DNA from: Deltaproteobacteria bacterium
GTDB lineage: Bacteria; Desulfobacterota; Syntrophia; Syntrophales; UBA2210
DNA: 14,453 nucleotides
Reading direction: 5' to 3'
NCBI GenBank assembly: GCA_011056825.1
Contig: DSBH01000091.1
Location: 1 to 14,453 of the forward strand
The notes under the pieces are model-generated. The model made no database searches and had not been told where the DNA came from. It saw nothing but the letters and a program-made list of their open reading frames with translations. The position numbers and the translations under genes are program-made. Every line of letters starts with the position of its first letter. Within the stretch, counting starts at the first letter, position 1. Shown piece after piece: positions 8,037 through 14,453 of this stretch.

Positions 8037-8540
8037 GTGTCGACGTCGGCGGCGGCAATATTTATAATAACGCTGTTTCTCGGTATTTATCTTGTCGCTC
8101 TGGGGCTTCAGGGTACTGTCGTCATTCTTGTGGCTGCCGTTGTATTCGGCGTCCTTACAGAATTTCAGAATTTCGAGCCGAAACACCTGGTTCTGCTCGC
8201 AATTCTTTCGGTCATCGTCGAAACAACCGATGCGATAGTGGGCATATCCAACGCGGCACGTCCGCGCCTTTCACGGTATGCGGTCGTTCTATCTCTCGTC
8301 GGCGGCATTATCGGGGCCGCTTTGCTTACACCCCTGTTTTACGGACTGGGAACGATCACCGGGCTTTTCCTGGGGGGGTTCGCGGGGAAGCTCCTGGTGG
8401 AACTGATCGAGCGCCGGAAGTTGAAGCCCTCTTTCCGGGAAACAGGAAAGGCTTCCTTGACCAGAAACGTGAGCATCTTCATTAAAGGAACCGCCGCCGT
8501 GGGCATGACGGTCTTTCTGCTATCGCACGTATATTCGTGA
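8037..8540 (+). CDS. DUF456-family small membrane protein
   Basis: The 167-residue product is highly hydrophobic, with about five or six predicted membrane segments (near 6-24, 27-44, 50-66, 81-99, 104-122, 147-163) and Gly-rich helices such as SLVGGIIGAALLTPLFYG and GLFLGGFAGKLLVELIE. This length and pattern fit the DUF456 family, which has no established function. The start is a GTG at 8037, one base after the secF stop, with GAGGA at 8023-8027 nine bases upstream. The same frame is open back to 7866 inside secF, but that stretch is not hydrophobic and would overlap secF, so it is not used. Its position between secF and lepB suggests co-expression with the export machinery; a role there is inference only. 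No homology search was possible, so the family name is from recognition of length and pattern. Confidence 0.75.
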   Translation: MSTSAAAIFIITLFLGIYLVALGLQGTVVILVAAVVFGVLTEFQNFEPKHLVLLAILSVIVETTDAIVGISNAARPRLSRYAVVLSLVGGIIGAALLTPLFYGLGTITGLFLGGFAGKLLVELIERRKLKPSFRETGKASLTRNVSIFIKGTAAVGMTVFLLSHVYS

Positions 8541-8552
8541 CGGAAGAAAAAA

Positions 8553-9167
8553 ATGGAAAATAAAAAAAGAAGCGTTTTCAGAGAATACCTCCTGACTTTC
8601 GCCATTGCCGTCCTGATAGCACTGTTCGTTCGAACCTTTATCGTGCAGGCCTTCAAGATACCGTCCGGATCGATGCGTGAAACCCTGCTGGTCGGCGATC
8701 ATATTCTCGTTAACAAATTTATTTACGGCGTGAAGCTCCCGGTTGTCAGAAAAACAATTATTCCCGTCAGCGAACCGGAGAGAGGTGATGTCGTCGTATT
8801 TATTTATCCGGAGGACCGGAGTAAAGATTTTATCAAGCGAGTCATCGCCGTGGCCGGCGACCGTGTGGAAATCAGGAATAAAAAAATTTTCGTCAACGGT
8901 GTTCTGCACACCGACGGTTACGGCATCTACCAGGACGACATCACCTATCCGCGATCCGTTCAACCGCGTGACAACTTCGGCCCCGTTGTCGTTCCCGAAG
9001 AACATGTATTCACCATGGGAGACAACCGGGATCACAGTTATGACAGCCGATACTGGGGATTCGTGGATCTGGATGACGTGCTGGGCAAGGCGTTTCTTAT
9101 CTACTGGTCATGGGATCGTGAAAAACACGATGTCCGGTGGAACAGAATCGGCACCGTTCTGGAATGA
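8553..9167 (+). CDS. lepB: Signal peptidase I
   Basis: Signal peptidase I cuts signal peptides from proteins exported by Sec or Tat, on the outer face of the inner membrane. The 204-residue product has one N-terminal membrane anchor (about 12-32), the catalytic Ser40 in FKIPSGSM (34-41), the general-base Lys95 in DFIKRVIAVAGD (92-103), and the family box GDNRDHSYDSRYWG (156-169). It is a short, single-anchor type rather than the two-anchor E. coli type. The ATG has GGAAGA at 8542-8547 five bases upstream. It lies 12 bases after the DUF456 gene and is the last gene of the operon. Confidence 0.96.
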   Translation: MENKKRSVFREYLLTFAIAVLIALFVRTFIVQAFKIPSGSMRETLLVGDHILVNKFIYGVKLPVVRKTIIPVSEPERGDVVVFIYPEDRSKDFIKRVIAVAGDRVEIRNKKIFVNGVLHTDGYGIYQDDITYPRSVQPRDNFGPVVVPEEHVFTMGDNRDHSYDSRYWGFVDLDDVLGKAFLIYWSWDREKHDVRWNRIGTVLE

Positions 9168-9181
9168 GAAGTACCCTCCCC

Positions 9182-9206
9182 GCATCCACCACTGATGCTG
9201 TTTTTT
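9182..9206 (+). terminator. Weak candidate terminator after lepB
   Basis: GCATC (9182-9186) and GATGC (9194-9198) form a 5-bp stem with a 7-base loop, followed by TG and six T (9201-9206). It lies 14 bases past the lepB stop and 16 bases before the -35 of the pyr promoter, a sensible place to separate the two operons. The stem is short, so read-through is likely. Confidence 0.45.
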
Positions 9207-9221
9207 AAAAATAAGTAACTC

Positions 9222-9250
9222 TTGACAGAAATTCCGACCGTTGCTATAAA
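9222..9250 (+). promoter_or_regulatory. Sigma70-type promoter of the pyrRBC operon
   Basis: A perfect TTGACA (9222-9227), a 17-base spacer and TATAAA (9245-9250, five of six matches) make this the best promoter in the window. The predicted start is A9257, so the RNA would begin AAAUUUUAG. The A run followed by four T at the start is notable because similar starts in enterobacterial pyrimidine genes are controlled by UTP level. Confidence 0.8.
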
Positions 9251-9294
9251 ACATCTAAATTTTAGAACGTCCTCCACGGAGAAGAAGCGTAAAC

Positions 9295-9351
9295 ATGGCA
9301 CTCATTTTCGACAGGAAAATACAGAAAGCAACGGGCCTTCCCGGTTCTTGA
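9295..9351 (+). CDS. Leader peptide of the pyrRBC operon
   Basis: An 18-codon ORF, MALIFDRKIQKATGLPGS then TGA, begins 38 bases after the predicted transcript start. Weak ribosome-site sequences GGAG/GAAGAAG (9278-9287) lie upstream. Its codons 14-17 are the 5' arm of the terminator hairpin, and its stop codon (9349-9351) is in the hairpin loop, so a ribosome following closely behind RNA polymerase would prevent the hairpin from forming. This is the layout of the pyrL leader before E. coli pyrBI. The peptide itself probably has no function. Translation has not been shown; the call rests on layout. Confidence 0.55.
   Translation: MALIFDRKIQKATGLPGS
9304..9320 (+). other. Small AT-rich hairpin, possible pause site
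   Basis: ATTTTC (9304-9309), a 5-base loop GACAG, and GAAAAT (9315-9320) form a 6-bp stem 14 bases before the terminator stem. In the leader RNA it could act as an RNA polymerase pause hairpin that lets the ribosome catch up. The stem is weak and this role is inferred. Confidence 0.25.
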
Positions 9352-9368
9352 CGGGAAGGCTTTTTTTT
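9335..9368 (+). terminator. Attenuator: strong intrinsic terminator in the pyr leader
   Basis: GCCTTCCCG (9335-9343) pairs perfectly with CGGGAAGGC (9352-9360) around an 8-base loop, followed directly by eight T (9361-9368). It lies between the pyr promoter and the first structural gene, about 79 bases into the transcript, so it must be bypassed for pyrR to be made. I found no convincing upstream sequence able to form a competing antiterminator with the 5' arm, which favours control by leader translation over a simple PyrR-RNA switch. Confidence 0.85.
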
Positions 9369-9409
9369 GACCCTTTTCCGGGGCAAGACCTACCGGCGGG
9401 AGGAAAATC

Positions 9410-9949
9410 ATGGTCACGGAAAACTCGAAACGAATCGTCATGGACGCCGAGAGAATCGACCGATCCATCGCGAGAATTGCGTACGAGATCCTTGAAGACA
9501 ATAAGGGCGCCGACGACCTGGTTATCATCGCCGTCAGGTCTGGCGGCATTATGCTGTCCCGAAGGATCAGAAAAAAAATCGCCGACATCGAAGGCGTTGT
9601 GATTCCCATGGGCATTCTCGATATAACCCTCTATCGCGACGATGTGATCATGACCGACAAGAAGCCGAAAATGGGAGAAACGGATATACCGTTTTGTCTG
9701 AATGACAAGAAAATCATTCTCGTAGACGACGTCATTTTTACAGGACGGACTATCAGAGCGGCCATGGACGCATTGATAGATTTCGGAAGACCGAGGGTCA
9801 TCCGTCTCGCCGTGCTCGTTGACCGAGGCCACAGGGAGATTCCCATCCGGCCCGATTATGTGGGGGAAAAGCTTCCGTCATCTCTCTGGGAAAACGTCAA
9901 CGTCATCCTGTCGGAGTCGGGCGGCGACGATGAAGTGGTCATTCTATAG
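9410..9949 (+). CDS. pyrR: PyrR, bifunctional pyrimidine regulator / uracil phosphoribosyltransferase
   Basis: PyrR senses UMP and UTP and controls pyr operons, in Gram-positive bacteria by binding pyr mRNA; many members also convert uracil and PRPP to UMP. The 179-residue product has the family length, IAVRSGGIMLSRRI (40-53), GILDITLYRDD (68-78) and the PRPP-binding loop IILVDDVIFTGRTIRAA (102-118), then LAVLVDRGHREIPIRPDYVG (133-152). All are well matched to the family. The ATG at 9410 has GGAGGA at 9399-9404 five bases upstream. It is the first structural gene behind the attenuator at 9335-9368. Because the obvious leader structure looks ribosome-controlled, how PyrR acts here, or whether it mainly salvages uracil, is open. 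Confidence 0.95.
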   Translation: MVTENSKRIVMDAERIDRSIARIAYEILEDNKGADDLVIIAVRSGGIMLSRRIRKKIADIEGVVIPMGILDITLYRDDVIMTDKKPKMGETDIPFCLNDKKIILVDDVIFTGRTIRAAMDALIDFGRPRVIRLAVLVDRGHREIPIRPDYVGEKLPSSLWENVNVILSESGGDDEVVIL

Positions 9950-9969
9950 AATCGAAACCGGTGACATGC

Positions 9970-10893
9970 ATGGAACTGACGAGAAAAGACATTCTGGGAC
10001 TGAGTGATTTCTCCGTGGACGAGATCAACCTCGTCCTCGATACGGCCGAATCTTTCAGAGAAATATCGACTCGGACGATTAAAAAGGTTCCGACTTTGCG
10101 GGGCATAACGGTAATTAATCTCTTCTACGAAGCCAGCACCAGGACCCACACATCTTTTGAAATCGCCGCGAAACGTCTCAGCGCCGACGCGATCAATATT
10201 TCGACGTCGACAAGCAGTGTCACCAAAGGGGAAACCCTGGCGGACACGGCGAAAACTCTGGAAGCAATGAGCCCCGACATTATAGTGATCCGCCACGCCT
10301 GCGCAGGCGCTCCGCACATCCTGGCCCGTCTGCTTGGCCAGTCCATCATCAATGCCGGCGACGGTTCACACGAACACCCCACCCAGGCACTGCTCGACAT
10401 GCTGACCATACGGCAGAAAAAAGGAACCATTGAAGGTCTCAAGGTCGTGCTCGTGGGCGATATTATGAACAGTCGCGTTGCGCGCTCAAACATGTACGGC
10501 CTGACGCGGATGGGAGCTCGGGTGACCGTCTGCGGTCCGGCAATGCTCATTCCACGGGGCGTCGAGGGCATGGGGGTAACCGTTGAAACGAACATGCAAA
10601 AAGCTCTTCAGGATGCCGATGTAGTCATGATGCTGCGGATGCAGTTCGAACGGCAGCAGGGCGCTGTCTTTCCGTCGGTGCGGGAATATGCCCGACTCTT
10701 CTGCCTTACTGTTCCGATGCTCAAGGAAGCAAAGGAAGACGCCATCGTAATGCACCCGGGGCCCATCAACAGGGGCATCGAAATAGCACCCGAGGTGGCC
10801 GACGGATTCCGCTCGGTGATACTCGACCAGGTGACGAACGGCGTTGCCGTTCGCATGGCCCTTCTATATCTTCTCGCAGGAGGCCGTCAATGA
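9970..10893 (+). CDS. pyrB: Aspartate carbamoyltransferase catalytic subunit
   Basis: PyrB condenses carbamoyl phosphate and aspartate to carbamoyl aspartate, the committed step of UMP synthesis. The 307-residue product has the carbamoyl-phosphate loop ASTRTHTSFE (55-64), TSSVTKGET (81-89) with the mobile Lys86, VIRHA with R108, HEHPTQ (134-139), NSRVARSN (167-174), RMQFER (223-228) and MHPGPINRG (261-269). In the first motif the usual STRTR reads STRTH, with His60 replacing the second Arg; the Ser, Thr and first Arg that bind phosphate remain. The frame is open from a GTG at 9961, but the ATG at 9970 fits better, with GGTGA at 9960-9964 five bases upstream. No pyrI regulatory chain follows. 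Its TGA overlaps the pyrC ATG (ATGA), so translation is coupled. Confidence 0.96.
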   Translation: MELTRKDILGLSDFSVDEINLVLDTAESFREISTRTIKKVPTLRGITVINLFYEASTRTHTSFEIAAKRLSADAINISTSTSSVTKGETLADTAKTLEAMSPDIIVIRHACAGAPHILARLLGQSIINAGDGSHEHPTQALLDMLTIRQKKGTIEGLKVVLVGDIMNSRVARSNMYGLTRMGARVTVCGPAMLIPRGVEGMGVTVETNMQKALQDADVVMMLRMQFERQQGAVFPSVREYARLFCLTVPMLKEAKEDAIVMHPGPINRGIEIAPEVADGFRSVILDQVTNGVAVRMALLYLLAGGRQ

Positions 10894-12194
10894 AACTGCT
10901 GTTGAAGGGAGGAAGAATCGTCGATCCTTCCCAGGATATTGATGAAACACTGGATCTGCTGATCGAAGACGGGCTTATCGCCCGAATCGCTCCGAACCTG
11001 CCGACCCCCGAAGTCGGCCGGGACAGCGGCACCGCGGTGGTTGATCTGGAAGGCAAAACCATTGTTCCGGGCCTGCTCGATATGCACACGCACTTGCGTG
11101 AACCGGGTCACGAATACAAGGAGACCATCCTGTCAGGGACCGCGGCCGCCCTGGCCGGCGGATTCACGGCTGTGGCCTGCATGGCGAATACCAGCCCCGT
11201 GAACGACAACAGCTCGGTAACAGATTTTATTCTCAGAAAAGCGGCTCGCGCCGATCTGGCGCGGGTGTATCCCGTCGCCGCGGTCAGCAGGAACCTCGAA
11301 GGAGAAATCCTGACGGAATTCAGCGATCTCAAGGATGCGGGCGCCGTTGCCCTGTCAGATGACGGCAACCCCGTGGCGACCGCCGGCCTCATGCGCAGGG
11401 CTCTTGAATACGCTTATTCACTTTCGCTCCCCGTCATATCACACTGCGAAGACCGAAGTCTCACAGAGGGCGGAGCCATGAACGAAGGATTCGTTTCCAC
11501 GGAGCTCGGACTTCCCGGCATTCCCGCCATCGCCGAGGACATCATGGCGGCGCGTGACATCGCTATTGCCGAATACACGGGAACCCGTGTCCACATCGCC
11601 CATGTCAGCACAGCCGCAACCGTGGAACTCGTGCGTGACGCAAAGCGCAGGGGAATCGCAGTGACGGCGGAAACGGCTCCTCATTATTTCACGCTGACTG
11701 ATGAAGCTCTCCGTTCCTACTCGACCGACCTCAAGGTGTACCCGCCAATACGTGGTTCGGAAGACCGGGATGCCGTCATTGGTGGACTCCGGGACGGAAC
11801 CATCGATGTCATCGCCAGCGATCACGCGCCCCACTCGTCGATCGAAAAAGACGTGGAATTCGCCTATGCCGCGACTGGTCTTATCGGGCTCGAGACATCC
11901 CTCGCCCTTTCTCTTGCCATGGTCGAACAGGGTGTTATTTCCATCGGCCGGCTCGTTGAAGCCATGAGTGTAAACCCCGCACGCATTCTCGGCGTCCCCG
12001 GCGGCACGCTTCGAACGGGAACCGCGGCCGATGTCACCGTCATCGATACAACCAGGGCATGGACCGTGGACAAAAACGCTTTCCGGTCCCTGAGCAGGAA
12101 TTGTCCCTTTCATGGACGGCGTCTGACGGGGAAAGCCCTGATGACGATTGTCGGGGGCATTATCAAGTACAGGGAAGACGCCAAACCTCTGTAA
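10890..12194 (+). CDS. pyrC: Dihydroorotase, class I
   Basis: PyrC closes carbamoyl aspartate to dihydroorotate, the step after PyrB. The 434-residue product has the class I length and a full metal site: H66 and H68 with substrate-binding R70 in DMHTHLREPG (64-73), D158 in LSDDG, H185 in ISHCED, H238 in HIAHVS and catalytic D311 in ASDHAPH. NP of VNPARILGV (361-369) and the C-terminal amidohydrolase strand GTAADVTVID (377-386) are also present. It is therefore an active enzyme rather than the inactive PyrC-like partner found beside pyrB in pseudomonads. AGGAGG at 10878-10883 lies six bases before the ATG, which overlaps the pyrB stop. Class I dihydroorotases of this kind can form a joint complex with PyrB, as in Aquifex; that is inference here. 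Confidence 0.96.
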   Translation: MKLLLKGGRIVDPSQDIDETLDLLIEDGLIARIAPNLPTPEVGRDSGTAVVDLEGKTIVPGLLDMHTHLREPGHEYKETILSGTAAALAGGFTAVACMANTSPVNDNSSVTDFILRKAARADLARVYPVAAVSRNLEGEILTEFSDLKDAGAVALSDDGNPVATAGLMRRALEYAYSLSLPVISHCEDRSLTEGGAMNEGFVSTELGLPGIPAIAEDIMAARDIAIAEYTGTRVHIAHVSTAATVELVRDAKRRGIAVTAETAPHYFTLTDEALRSYSTDLKVYPPIRGSEDRDAVIGGLRDGTIDVIASDHAPHSSIEKDVEFAYAATGLIGLETSLALSLAMVEQGVISIGRLVEAMSVNPARILGVPGGTLRTGTAADVTVIDTTRAWTVDKNAFRSLSRNCPFHGRRLTGKALMTIVGGIIKYREDAKPL

Positions 12195-12317
12195 AGGAAA
12201 GAAACGTAGAGCTTCCTTCCCGGCCCGGTTTTTCCCCGGGGCGTGAGTGTCTCCTTTGTTGTGTAATCCCGCGGCCCGTGATAGATTTATCTTTAATTTT
12301 TTTTGAAGGCACCGCCG
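12195..12317 (+). promoter_or_regulatory. pyrC-mgtE intergenic region, no clear signal
   Basis: This 123-base gap holds a GC hairpin, CCCGG (12224-12228) with CCGGG (12236-12240) around TTTTTCC, but no T-run follows it, so it is not a standard terminator. A weak -35-like TTGTTG (12256-12261) has no well-spaced -10. An eight-T run lies just before the mgtE ribosome site. The gap is too short for a typical M-box magnesium riboswitch, and I could not recognise one. Read-through from the pyr operon into mgtE is possible. Confidence 0.35.
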
Positions 12318-13679
12318 ATGGCACGGACAAATCCCAAAGAAGAGACCCTCCTGGCCCATCTCGAAGACCTGATCCGCCGAAACCGGGAATTCGATATCAT
12401 CGATCTTTTTTCCGAGATGCATCCTGCTGATATCGCCGACCAGATAGACCAGCTTGATGAAAACGACAAGTTCAAACTTTTCTCGCTTCTCAACGTGGAC
12501 AAGGCCTCCGACGTCATCCTCGAGTTATCCGGCGCCTCGCGGGAACAGATCATCGAAGACCTCTCGAGCCAGCAACTGACAAAGATCATCGACGAGATGG
12601 ATTCCGACGACGCGGCGGACCTCATCGCCGAGCTTTCCGACGACCGGGCCAGGACCATTCTTGCATCCATAAAGCCTGAATACTCGGGCGAAGTCAAGGA
12701 ACTGCTCAAGTACGACGAGGATACGGCCGGCGGCATCATGCAGTCGGAACTGGTCTCGGTACCGAAGAACGCATCGATCAATAATGCTTTTCAGGCTGTT
12801 GTCGACGCCTCGGACGAGATTCAGAACATCTACAATATTCTCGTCGTCGATGAACATAACAAGCTCGTGGGGGCCGTGCCCCTGCAGCGGCTTATCACGG
12901 CAAAGCGCTTCACCCCCGTTGTTGACATAATCGACAAATCCATCCCCAGCGTACCGCCGGACATGGACCAGGAAGAAGTGGCCCGCCTCTTCGAAAAATA
13001 CGACCTGGTTTCCCTGCCCGTCGTCGACGAAACCGGCCGCCTGCTGGGCCGTATCACCGTGGATGACATTGTCGACGTCATGAAGGAAGAAACATCCGAA
13101 GACATCTACCGGTTCGCCGGTCTCGACGAAGACGATACCGTTTTTAATAAAACCGCCGATTCCGTGAGAAAACGTCTTCCCTGGCTGTATCTGAACCTCG
13201 TGACGGCCCTCGTTTCAGTCCTGGTTATCGGTTTTTTCGAAGAAACCATTCAGATGATGGTAGCTCTGGCCGTTTTCATGCCCGTTGTCGCCGCCCTCGG
13301 CGGCAACGCCGGAAGTCAGACACTGACTCTCATCGTGCGGGGAATGGCCCTCGGGGAAATCACCTTTCAGAATGCGAAGCGGGCCCTCCTGCGCCAGGTG
13401 GCCGTGGGAGTCGCCAACGGCGTTGCCGTGGGCGTCGTCATCGGGCTTGTCGCCTGGCTCTGGAAGGACATACCGCTGCTGGGAGTAATTCTCGGCCTCG
13501 CAATGATCATCAGTATCTTCGCTGGAACACTGGTGGGCGTCCTGATCCCTCTCGGCCTCAAGCGTTTCCGCCTCGATCCGGCACTGGGTTCGCATATTTT
13601 TCTGACGGCCTTTACGGACGCCTTCGGGTTTCTGGTCTTTCTGGGGCTGGCGACCCTTTTTCTCTCGATCCTGACATGA
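12318..13679 (+). CDS. mgtE: Magnesium transporter MgtE
   Basis: MgtE is a dimeric Mg2+-selective channel whose cytoplasmic domains close the pore when internal Mg2+ is high. The 453-residue product has an Asp/Glu-rich N domain of helical repeats (about 10-130; HPADIADQIDQL, SDDAADLIAEL), EDTAGGIM (134-141) leading into two CBS domains (about 140-258; VDEHNKLVGAV, VDETGRLLGRITVDDIVDV), a plug helix, and five membrane segments from about 287. Pore motifs are MPVVAALGGNAGSQTLTLIVRG (start 321, end 342) and FTDAFGF (432-438), whose D434 matches the conserved ion-binding Asp. The ATG at 12318 is preferred over the TTG at 12303 because AAGG at 12306-12309 lies eight bases upstream. Its stop overlaps the recO start by four bases. 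Confidence 0.95.
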   Translation: MARTNPKEETLLAHLEDLIRRNREFDIIDLFSEMHPADIADQIDQLDENDKFKLFSLLNVDKASDVILELSGASREQIIEDLSSQQLTKIIDEMDSDDAADLIAELSDDRARTILASIKPEYSGEVKELLKYDEDTAGGIMQSELVSVPKNASINNAFQAVVDASDEIQNIYNILVVDEHNKLVGAVPLQRLITAKRFTPVVDIIDKSIPSVPPDMDQEEVARLFEKYDLVSLPVVDETGRLLGRITVDDIVDVMKEETSEDIYRFAGLDEDDTVFNKTADSVRKRLPWLYLNLVTALVSVLVIGFFEETIQMMVALAVFMPVVAALGGNAGSQTLTLIVRGMALGEITFQNAKRALLRQVAVGVANGVAVGVVIGLVAWLWKDIPLLGVILGLAMIISIFAGTLVGVLIPLGLKRFRLDPALGSHIFLTAFTDAFGFLVFLGLATLFLSILT

Positions 13680-14453
13680 CGGAGGAACAACGGAAAGAGC
13701 GGGCTCTCGGCTATGTCCTGGCCTGCCGGGATTACGGTGAAGCGGACCGGATCGTCACCTTTTTCACCGTCGAGAGAGGCAAACTGAAAGGTATCGCCAA
13801 GTCCGCACGCAAAAGCGCGAAACGTTTTTCAAACGCCATTGAGTTGTTCAGCCTGTCACAAATTATTTTTTCGCGCCGACGGGCGGGCACACTTTATCTC
13901 ATCGAAGATTGCCACGTGGTCAATCATTATTCCCACATCAGGGAAGACCTGGAAAAAACGCTGGCGGCGTCGTATTTCATCGAACTCATTGACCTGTTTT
14001 CGCTGGAAGAAAAACCGGCGGCACATCTTTTCGATCATCTCAAAATATTTCTCGATCTGCTGGAAGACGGACCCTTTGCACCGTCACTGGTGCGTCTTTT
14101 CGAACTGCGTCTTTTAACCCTGTGCGGCTACGAACCCGCGCTTGAACACTGCGCCCGGTGCGGCGACCCTCTCGATACCGGAGAAAAAATGATATTTTGC
14201 GCCGAAGACGGGGGAATATCGTGCAGCCGATGCCGAAGAGACGGCGTCGCGGGCATCCGTGTTTCGGCGGGTACGATGAGAACACTTGTCACGGGGAGAC
14301 ACCTTCCTCCCGACAAACTCCGGAGGCTCGTCTTTTCCGGACAGGCACTTCGGGAAAGCGAAGAGATACTGACCCGGTTCATCGGACACATCCTGGGAAA
14401 ACAGCCCAGATCTCTTCGGGTTTTCAAAGAAGTTCTTCTTCTCGGCAATCGCC
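13676..14453 (+). CDS. recO: DNA repair protein RecO (3' end cut by window)
   Basis: RecO works with RecR and RecF to load RecA onto single-stranded DNA coated with SSB during gap repair and recombination. The 259 visible residues include the N-terminal OB fold (about 9-80; GYVLACRDYGEADRIVTFFT, GKLKGIAKSARKS), a helical middle, and a zinc site with C159-x2-C162 and C183-x2-C186. The family is usually around 240-260 residues and the last visible part, SLRVFKEVLLLGNR, looks like the final helix, so only a few codons are probably missing. The ATG overlaps the mgtE TGA (ATGA) and has no ribosome site of its own, so translation is likely coupled to mgtE. Confidence 0.92.
   Translation, partial: MTEEQRKERALGYVLACRDYGEADRIVTFFTVERGKLKGIAKSARKSAKRFSNAIELFSLSQIIFSRRRAGTLYLIEDCHVVNHYSHIREDLEKTLAASYFIELIDLFSLEEKPAAHLFDHLKIFLDLLEDGPFAPSLVRLFELRLLTLCGYEPALEHCARCGDPLDTGEKMIFCAEDGGISCSRCRRDGVAGIRVSAGTMRTLVTGRHLPPDKLRRLVFSGQALRESEEILTRFIGHILGKQPRSLRVFKEVLLLGNR

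Noticed and set aside
9222..9602. A + strand ORF running from the pyr promoter through the attenuator into pyrR.
   Set aside because: It spans the promoter and terminator, lies out of frame with pyrR, has no recognisable domain, and the pyrR product is unmistakable.
12224..12240. GC hairpin after pyrC as an intrinsic terminator.
   Set aside because: Only five base pairs and no T-run after the 3' arm; the T-run at 12297-12304 is far away and just precedes the mgtE start.
11439..12422. A 327-codon minus-strand ORF opposite pyrC and the intergenic region.
   Set aside because: It lies antisense to a clearly real pyrC with all catalytic residues, its predicted protein has low-complexity, charged composition with no recognisable domain, and long antisense frames are common in GC-rich genes.

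Overview
The window is a dense bacterial chromosomal segment. Almost everything reads on the + strand, with short gaps and several 4-base ATGA stop/start overlaps. The base composition is moderately GC-rich and there are no mobile elements, CRISPR arrays, tRNA or rRNA genes that I can see. The gene order queA-tgt-yajC-secD-secF, the large membrane-embedded spermidine-synthase-like protein, and a pyrR-pyrB-pyrC operon together suggest a Desulfobacterota (former Deltaproteobacteria) member, possibly near Syntrophales. That placement is inference from gene content and protein style, not a database match.

Layout. (1) Positions 2-2059: the 3' part of a membrane protein with a spermidine-synthase-like SAM-binding domain, cut by the window start. 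(2) Positions 2119-2610, minus strand: a single-domain universal stress protein with its own candidate promoter and a small candidate terminator. (3) Positions 2859-9167: a six-kilobase + strand operon, queA-tgt (queuosine tRNA modification), yajC-secD-secF (Sec translocon accessory complex), a DUF456 membrane protein, and lepB (signal peptidase I). A TTGACA-type promoter lies just before queA and a weak hairpin/T-run follows lepB. (4) Positions 9222-12194: a pyrimidine operon with a near-consensus promoter, an 18-codon leader ORF that ends inside the loop of a strong intrinsic terminator, then pyrR, pyrB and pyrC. (5) Positions 12318-14453: mgtE (Mg2+ channel/transporter) overlapping recO (recombination mediator), which runs off the window end.

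How they work together. QueA acts downstream of Tgt in making queuosine. YajC, SecD and SecF assist proton-motive-force-driven protein export, and LepB removes signal peptides from the exported proteins, so the secretion genes form a functional set. PyrB and PyrC catalyse consecutive steps of de novo UMP synthesis, and PyrR is the usual UMP-responsive regulator of such genes.

The most notable non-coding signal is the pyr leader. Its layout matches the translation-coupled attenuator of the enterobacterial pyrBI operon, and the predicted transcript start (AAAUUUU) resembles UTP-sensitive slippage starts, yet it sits in front of pyrR. I found no clearly novel multi-gene system; most of the window is core housekeeping DNA.
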